This document shows, piece after piece, positions 1 to 4,970 of a stretch of 9,749 nt of DNA; the stretch's first letter is position 1, and each line of letters begins with the position of its first letter. Origin of the DNA: JALQTD01 sp036825655 (GTDB lineage Bacteria; Bacteroidota; Bacteroidia; Flavobacteriales_D; Sanyastnellaceae); NCBI GenBank assembly GCA_036825655.1, contig DAISXU010000083.1, positions 1 through 9,749 on the forward strand, written 5' to 3'. The notes under the pieces were generated by a model that worked only from the letters and a program-made list of their open reading frames with translations, ran no database searches and was not told where the DNA came from. Both the position numbers and the translations under genes were made by a program.

Positions 1-2636
1 TGGACTGTCTGGGGATTTTCTGAAGGATCCTCCATGCGGCGGTAAGAACCAATGGCTCCAACACCCTCTTCTTCTCCGCGCTCCAAACTGTAATCCGAAG
101 CGAAGAACCGGTCAATCCTCATCCAGTGCATGTCGCGGTGACGTCGAACCTCGTCCTTGCCAACAACTGGAACATTGTTTTCGATGTGGCAAGCAGTCAC
201 ACACGCACTGCATCCTGTGCAGGTCGTCAAGTCGATGGTCATCCCCCAACGGTGCCCTACTTCTTCTACCGCATGCTCATGCCACAAATCGAAGGCCTCA
301 GTTGGCTTCGAGTCTTGCGCATTGATGACTCCGTCGGCATTGACATCTTCGTGCACTCCGATTTGAATCAACTTATTCCATGAAGCACTGCCCTTGGCCG
401 CGTTGCGCTCCGAGAAGTAAGCTGAGAAAGTCGTTTCCTTAACGATCGAGTCACGGCCCATGTCCGTGCTGTGAATCTGTGTCGAAGCGAGGGGATAAGA
501 CGCCCCAGTTGCCTCAACAGAAACGTTGTACTGTTCATACAAAGGCAACCCGTCGGCGTAGCCAGCCAACACAAAAGCATTCTTGCCGACTGGAACCAAG
601 GCGGATGAAGCATCTCGCTCAAAATCACCGGACTCGGTCATTTGGAACGCTGCCTTTCCCACGGCCTCACCATTTGCTCCTCTCCCATAACCTAGGGCAA
701 TGCCCACGGTTCCTGGCTTTTGTCCAGGCAACAAAAGCGCTGGCAACTCCACTGCCATGTTGCCCACGCTCACGCGCACAACAGAAGCTGGTTTCTCTTG
801 GCCGATGTAGGTGTTAAGCCCCATGTTTTCCATGTCCACTTTCGACATGGTCACGTAGTTGTCCCAGGTGATTTTCGTCAGCGGATCCGGAGTTTCTTGC
901 AGCATTGGATTCGCTGTTTGGTCTCCATTGCCTATGGTATTCTTTTGGTACAATGAAAGCTCAAAAGCACCCCCAGTCAAACCATTCACTGCTTGTATTG
1001 CTTGGCCCAAAGCCGACCCAGCAGCCACCATGTTAACCTGAGTGGTTTCACTCCCAGCAGTCAACGGCATGAAGCCATCGTGCAAGGCACTGTTCCAAGC
1101 TGAATCCGTGAACAACTGGTCCGCCGTATAGTTGGCGTTCCAAGTTTGACGTAAATAAGTATACCAATCCGATTCTACCGCTCCAGACCAAGCAAGCAAG
1201 CTGCTTCCAGCGGCACGGGAATTGAAAAGTGGAGAAATGGTGGGCTGTTGCCAATCGACGCGAGCAGCTGTTCGCTGAACGTCACCCCAAGATTCCAACC
1301 AATGGTGATCTGGCGCAACGTGTGTGCAACGGGATGCTGTTTCGTCAGCGAAAAGTGAGGTACTCACCGAAGTTTTCACGTTCGAAAGCGCTTCACCAAA
1401 TGCTCCCATCACGTAAGCTGGATTTACCCCGTGAACAATTACCGCATTGACAGATCCTTCATTCATGTCCTTCACCAATGCCGAGACTGCAGCGTCGTCA
1501 CCACGACCCAAAAGCCAAGGCTGTTCGAGGTTCACGGTCGTGCCGTAAGCACCCAGAGCCCGGTTGCAGGCGTTAACAACCAGCTGGACATTGACGTCAT
1601 TGGATCCAGACACCACCAATCCGTTGGAACCTGCAGCCTTGAGAGCCGCAACGGCAGGCCCGACTCCAGCCGCAGCCGAATCGGTCAAATCCACTGCACC
1701 CCCTTGAGTGAGGCCATGGAGAATGGCCAGGGCCACCCGACCAGCTTCTGATGGCTTGATCATGTTCCTGCGGTCGGCATTGGAACCGGTCAACGTCATG
1801 ACGCTTTCAAAGGCATGCAACGCAGACATGGAGCCCGCTTCCGGTTTTCTTCCTTTTGCCCAAGCCGCAGCTTGAACGCTCGTATCTCCCCAAGTTCCCA
1901 AGAAATCGGCACCAATGGTAACTATGGCCTGAGCCTTATCCATGTGGTAGCAAGGCACTGCATCCACTCCATAATCGGACTGGTTGGCCTTGCGAATGCC
2001 TTGGTAGCTAATGGCATCGAATTGAATGTGTTCAGCCCCTGTTGACTCACAGAACGAATTCACTGCGCGGCGAAGCGATGGGCTAGCGATGGTATGCGTC
2101 AAAAGCACGTTGCGCCCCCCTGCAGCCAAGGCTGACTTCACATCGGCGTCGATGGTGGACCAATCTGTCGGTTGACCGCCTTTCGTGGGGCCAGCCAAAC
2201 GTGCACTGTCATAAAGGCCCATGACAGAGGCGTTCACGCGCACACCAACTTTGCCTTCTCCGTTGGTCGCATTGGACTTCACGAAAATGGGTCGGCCTTC
2301 ACGCGTCTTCACGAGGACCTGACCGTAGTCTTGTCCATTGTAGAAGGTCGAAGCGTAGTAGTTAGCAACACCGGGGGTTACCTCTTCCGGTTTGTTGGTG
2401 TAGGGAATGGACTTGATGACTGGCGTTTCACATGCTGCCAGCGTGGCTGCTGTCAAGCTGAACCCCATGAACTTCAAGAAATCACGGCGGCCCGTGTGTG
2501 TGGACTCCAATCGGTCATCCGAAAGGAATTCATCTACCGCCTGCACACCTGGGAATTCTTTTCCCTGAGTGGCTTTGAACTCTTCCGTCCCGTGCAATTC
2601 GTCGAGACCGGACCAGTAGCGTTTGTTTTGCGACAT
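1..2636 (-). CDS. actB: Alternative complex III subunit ActB, Tat-exported molybdopterin-oxidoreductase-like/ferredoxin protein (3' end missing)
   Basis: ActB is the large periplasmic electron-transfer subunit of alternative complex III, which oxidises quinol and passes electrons to a cytochrome or oxidase. The frame is open for 878 codons from the ATG at 2634-2636 to the left edge, so the C-terminus is missing. The start MSQNKRYW is typical of Bacteroidota ActB. A twin-arginine motif GRRDFLKF lies at residues 49-56, followed by a hydrophobic stretch and a lipobox-like TLAAC ending at Cys69, so the protein is probably exported by Tat and may be lipid-anchored. The N-terminal two thirds resemble a molybdopterin oxidoreductase, with a HHWLESWGD motif at 444-452. 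I see no CxxCxxxC cluster motif near the N-terminus, consistent with the cofactor loss known in this family. A ferredoxin motif has Cys806, 809, 812 and 816. Further cluster motifs should lie beyond the edge. actA ends 12 bases upstream, so the two are co-transcribed. Confidence 0.93.
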   Translation of the reverse strand, partial: MSQNKRYWSGLDELHGTEEFKATQGKEFPGVQAVDEFLSDDRLESTHTGRRDFLKFMGFSLTAATLAACETPVIKSIPYTNKPEEVTPGVANYYASTFYNGQDYGQVLVKTREGRPIFVKSNATNGEGKVGVRVNASVMGLYDSARLAGPTKGGQPTDWSTIDADVKSALAAGGRNVLLTHTIASPSLRRAVNSFCESTGAEHIQFDAISYQGIRKANQSDYGVDAVPCYHMDKAQAIVTIGADFLGTWGDTSVQAAAWAKGRKPEAGSMSALHAFESVMTLTGSNADRRNMIKPSEAGRVALAILHGLTQGGAVDLTDSAAAGVGPAVAALKAAGSNGLVVSGSNDVNVQLVVNACNRALGAYGTTVNLEQPWLLGRGDDAAVSALVKDMNEGSVNAVIVHGVNPAYVMGAFGEALSNVKTSVSTSLFADETASRCTHVAPDHHWLESWGDVQRTAARVDWQQPTISPLFNSRAAGSSLLAWSGAVESDWYTYLRQTWNANYTADQLFTDSAWNSALHDGFMPLTAGSETTQVNMVAAGSALGQAIQAVNGLTGGAFELSLYQKNTIGNGDQTANPMLQETPDPLTKITWDNYVTMSKVDMENMGLNTYIGQEKPASVVRVSVGNMAVELPALLLPGQKPGTVGIALGYGRGANGEAVGKAAFQMTESGDFERDASSALVPVGKNAFVLAGYADGLPLYEQYNVSVEATGASYPLASTQIHSTDMGRDSIVKETTFSAYFSERNAAKGSASWNKLIQIGVHEDVNADGVINAQDSKPTEAFDLWHEHAVEEVGHRWGMTIDLTTCTGCSACVTACHIENNVPVVGKDEVRRHRDMHWMRIDRFFASDYSLERGEEEGVGAIGSYRRMEDPSENPQTV

Positions 2637-2648
2637 GGTTACGTGTTC

Positions 2649-4082
2649 TTAGTAGTGGCACTTGGCGCATTCCCAGCCGCCAAGCTCTTTTACGGTGATC
2701 TTATCGTCTTCGAGGTAGCGACGCAACTCTTCGTTGCCGCGCTCATCGTCGCGCAAGCGGTCATGCATCTCCTCGTAATACCCACTTGAAGCCAGACTCA
2801 CTTCAGCTTTATTGTGGCACTCGATGCACCAGCCCATCGTCAAGGTAGGCTTGGACAACTCGATCAACGTTCCAAACTCCGCTGGCTTCTCAGTGATCAG
2901 CTTGTTGATGTCCTCTACTCGTGCTTGACGTCCTACCGTGTACGTTTGAACATCTCCGTGGCAGTTTTGACACTGCAATCCGCCGACAACTACGTGCTGC
3001 TGGTGGCTGAAGAATACGTGGTCTGGCAGGTTGTGCACTTTGTTCCAACGGATGGGCTCACCATCGAAATCTTCTTGCGGACTCGTGAAGCCCTTCTCCC
3101 CGGCACCGTTGAGGTAAGTCCCTGATTCAGGGTCAAAACCAATGGCGTCATAAATCTTCCCAATCTCGGTTTGACCATAACGGCGGCCCTCTTTCACCGC
3201 CTTGTGGCAGTTCATGCAAACGTTCGTGGATGGAATGCCTGCGTGCTTGGACTCGTAGGCGCTGTGGTGGCAGTATTTGCAATCCACTTCGTTTTCGCAA
3301 ACGTGCACGGAGTGAATGAACTTGATGGGCTGGTCCGGCTTGTAGCCTTCCATGACCCCAACTCCCATAAGGCCTTGGTAACCAATCACCACAGCATAAG
3401 CCACGACGAACAATCCAATGAGCGAAACGAATACGAGGTTATTCCACATCCAACCTTTTGCACGTTGCATGTAGGTCAGGTCGGGAAGCGGAGTCCCGCC
3501 TGCGTTCACCTGGATTGCGCTCTTCAGCGTGCGGTTAACACCCGCAGCACTCAATGAAATCACAAGGAACAAAACGAGCAACACCAAGAACCAGATCGAG
3601 GGGTTATCCGCTTCTTCGACAGGCAGTTCATCTACTGTAATGCAACCCGTGTCCGCTGTGGCGGCAGGGGCAACATCGGGTGGATTTTGGACATAAGCCA
3701 TGATGTCCTTGATGTCGTCAGCCGAGACGGCCTGAGCGCTCATCCAACCATACGTTCCGACGTACCTGTCCACCAAAGATTTGATGTACGGATCGCCCGA
3801 CTCGGCTGCACCTTGGGGGTTCTGAATCCATTTAACCAACAATTCATCCCCTGATGACCACCGGTCGCGGATTCCCGCTAAACCCGGAGCCGCTAGGACT
3901 TCATTGGTCACTTTGTGGCATGAAGCACAGTTCGCATTGAACAACGCTTGCCCATTTTCCACATTGCCACCTTCCCATATCTGCCCGAAAACCGCGGCAT
4001 TGGAGAGGAGGAGGCAAGCGGCGAGGAAACTCTGAACCGCCCAATGAGCTGTCCGAGTGCCGTTAAAAATCGCTTTTCGCAT
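2649..4082 (-). CDS. actA: Alternative complex III subunit ActA, hexaheme cytochrome c with fused monoheme domain
   Basis: This is the multiheme cytochrome c subunit of alternative complex III, carrying electrons on the periplasmic side of the membrane. The 477-residue protein has an N-terminal signal peptide (about 1-34). A class I monoheme domain follows (about 36-136) with CASCH at 52-56 and a likely distal Met at 114. Two membrane helices come next, at about 162-180 and 213-235. A pentaheme region ends the protein, with CxxCH motifs at 268-272, 289-293, 371-375, 419-423 and 472-476; the last is two residues from the C-terminus. That gives six heme sites. The start is firm: an in-frame TAA lies 9 bases upstream (4092-4094) and the signal peptide begins directly. 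It is first in the act operon, 12 bases before actB, and has its own promoter. Membership of ACIII rests on the heme pattern and on adjacency to actB. Confidence 0.93.
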   Translation of the reverse strand: MRKAIFNGTRTAHWAVQSFLAACLLLSNAAVFGQIWEGGNVENGQALFNANCASCHKVTNEVLAAPGLAGIRDRWSSGDELLVKWIQNPQGAAESGDPYIKSLVDRYVGTYGWMSAQAVSADDIKDIMAYVQNPPDVAPAATADTGCITVDELPVEEADNPSIWFLVLLVLFLVISLSAAGVNRTLKSAIQVNAGGTPLPDLTYMQRAKGWMWNNLVFVSLIGLFVVAYAVVIGYQGLMGVGVMEGYKPDQPIKFIHSVHVCENEVDCKYCHHSAYESKHAGIPSTNVCMNCHKAVKEGRRYGQTEIGKIYDAIGFDPESGTYLNGAGEKGFTSPQEDFDGEPIRWNKVHNLPDHVFFSHQQHVVVGGLQCQNCHGDVQTYTVGRQARVEDINKLITEKPAEFGTLIELSKPTLTMGWCIECHNKAEVSLASSGYYEEMHDRLRDDERGNEELRRYLEDDKITVKELGGWECAKCHY

Positions 4083-4105
4083 GACGATGGTTTACCCTCA
4101 CATAT

Positions 4106-4142
4106 TCGGGCGCAAAAGTAAGGCAGTCGCCCTGATGTACAC
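4106..4142 (-). promoter_or_regulatory. Bacteroidota-type promoter of the act operon
   Basis: On the minus strand TACTTTTG (4113-4120) matches the Bacteroidota -7 consensus TAnnTTTG exactly. A GTG at 4140-4142, 19 bases upstream, is a two-of-three match to the -33 TTG. Transcription would start near 4106, leaving a leader of about 24 bases before the actA ATG. A purine-rich GTGAGGG follows, but its spacing to the start is too long to call it a convincing ribosome binding site. The -7 box is clear by eye and the upstream element is weak. Confidence 0.6.
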
Positions 4143-4179
4143 GACGAGGTGTCACAGCAATGTCTGCACACCTTCTAAT

Positions 4180-4194
4180 TCAGAATGATTCTAA
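4180..4194. promoter_or_regulatory. Candidate operator, 7-1-7 palindrome upstream of actA
   Basis: TCAGAAT-G-ATTCTAA is a 15-base palindrome with 6 of 7 arm positions paired. The layout is that of Fur/PerR-family boxes (7-1-7 with AT-rich arms), although the arm sequence is not the classical Fur or PerR one. An 8-base direct repeat TTCTAATT (4173-4180 and 4189-4196) overlaps it, so a second half-site is possible. It lies about 60 bases upstream of the actA -7 box and about 105 bases upstream of the divergent SPOR gene. That it is an operator, and of this family, is inference. Confidence 0.25.
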
Positions 4195-4299
4195 TTAAGA
4201 GAAAACCCTGCTTCGAATGCGCCTGTTACGACCAACACTTGCTTCATGCGAACCAATCCAAGACGCGAAACAACCCCAAGTGCGCGTTAACTTCGCAAC

Positions 4300-4902
4300 A
4301 TGACCGCAGTGCGACTTACCTCCCTCCTTTGGCTGACCTTTCTCGTAAGTTCGACTGGCGTGTTGGCACAATCCGACACCCTACCTGGAGCTCATGAAGG
4401 CTGGTGGAAAGGCCTCTTCAGGTCCAAGACCGTAGAACAGGCGGCTGAACGTCATCCTGCCACACCGGTCGATTCACAGAATCCGATGGCTTCACCAGAA
4501 GATGAGAGTGGCTCAGGGTCAGCCACAACGACGACTTGGGAATCGCTTGATACCGCTGGCTCTGTTGTTCGGGTCCAGGCACCTTCGGCAGCCCTTGTGG
4601 TGCATGTTGACACGCGTTTGGCTTCCATGGACAGTGCTTGGAGGGCAGACCCTCCAGCCATGGCTGGTTACCGCATTCAGCTCGTTACTGGGCCTCTTCA
4701 AGCCTGCAGAAAAGAGAGATCAACCCTGAGGGAACAAACGGAATTGGGGGTCTACCTTGAACCTTTGTCGCTCAACTACCAGGTGCTCATAGGTGATTTC
4801 AGAGACCTTTGGAGTGCAGAGCGAGAGCGGACCCTGTGGATTGGCACCCATCCCAACGCCCTTGTGGTTCCCAGCAACATCGAGTTGCCATTGCTTCATT
4901 GA
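4300..4902 (+). CDS. Exported SPOR-domain protein
   Basis: This 200-residue protein is predicted to be exported and to bind peptidoglycan through a C-terminal SPOR domain; SPOR domains are known to bind septal glycan strands lacking stem peptides. It has a signal peptide at residues 1-23 (cleavage after VLA). A Ser/Thr/Pro/Glu-rich low-complexity stretch spans about 50-85. The SPOR domain spans about 122-197, with the typical first strand YRIQLVTG (124-131), the central YQVLIGDF (160-167) and a final strand of the ALVVPSNIELP type. The start is firm because an in-frame TAA lies at 4288-4290 and no other Met occurs before residue 63. The only -7-like sequence, TAACTTCG (4288-4295), is so close that the mRNA could be nearly leaderless. 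It is convergent with infB and divergent from actA. The N-terminal two thirds match nothing I recognise, and its cellular role is unknown. Confidence 0.8.
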   Translation: MTAVRLTSLLWLTFLVSSTGVLAQSDTLPGAHEGWWKGLFRSKTVEQAAERHPATPVDSQNPMASPEDESGSGSATTTTWESLDTAGSVVRVQAPSAALVVHVDTRLASMDSAWRADPPAMAGYRIQLVTGPLQACRKERSTLREQTELGVYLEPLSLNYQVLIGDFRDLWSAERERTLWIGTHPNALVVPSNIELPLLH

Positions 4903-4913
4903 CTGCAAAGCGA

Positions 4914-4945
4914 CATCGCCGAACCACGGATGTGATTCGGCGATG
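4914..4945. terminator. Convergent hairpin between the SPOR gene and infB, probable two-way terminator
   Basis: CATCGCCGAA (4914-4923) and TTCGGCGATG (4936-4945) form a perfect 10-bp stem. Inside it, CAC/GTG (4925-4927 and 4932-4934) can add three more pairs beyond one C-A mismatch, leaving a GGAT tetraloop. It begins 12 bases after the SPOR stop codon and 26 bases beyond the infB stop. There is no strong T-tract on either side, so efficiency as an intrinsic terminator is uncertain. It may instead block Rho or protect 3' ends. Confidence 0.65.
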
Positions 4946-4970
4946 CCTATGAGTTCAAGTCCTGGAGCGA

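Noticed and set aside
1..2636. Possible frameshift or decay of actB, since short frames occur on both strands here
   Set aside because: The minus-strand frame from 2636 was read codon by codon to position 3 with no stop and with continuous family-like sequence; the gene is merely cut by the window edge.
2172..2789. 205-codon open frame on the plus strand with hydrophobic stretches
   Set aside because: It spans the opposite strand of the actB start and actA end, both of which are clear conserved genes; its hydrophobic look comes from complementing their codons.
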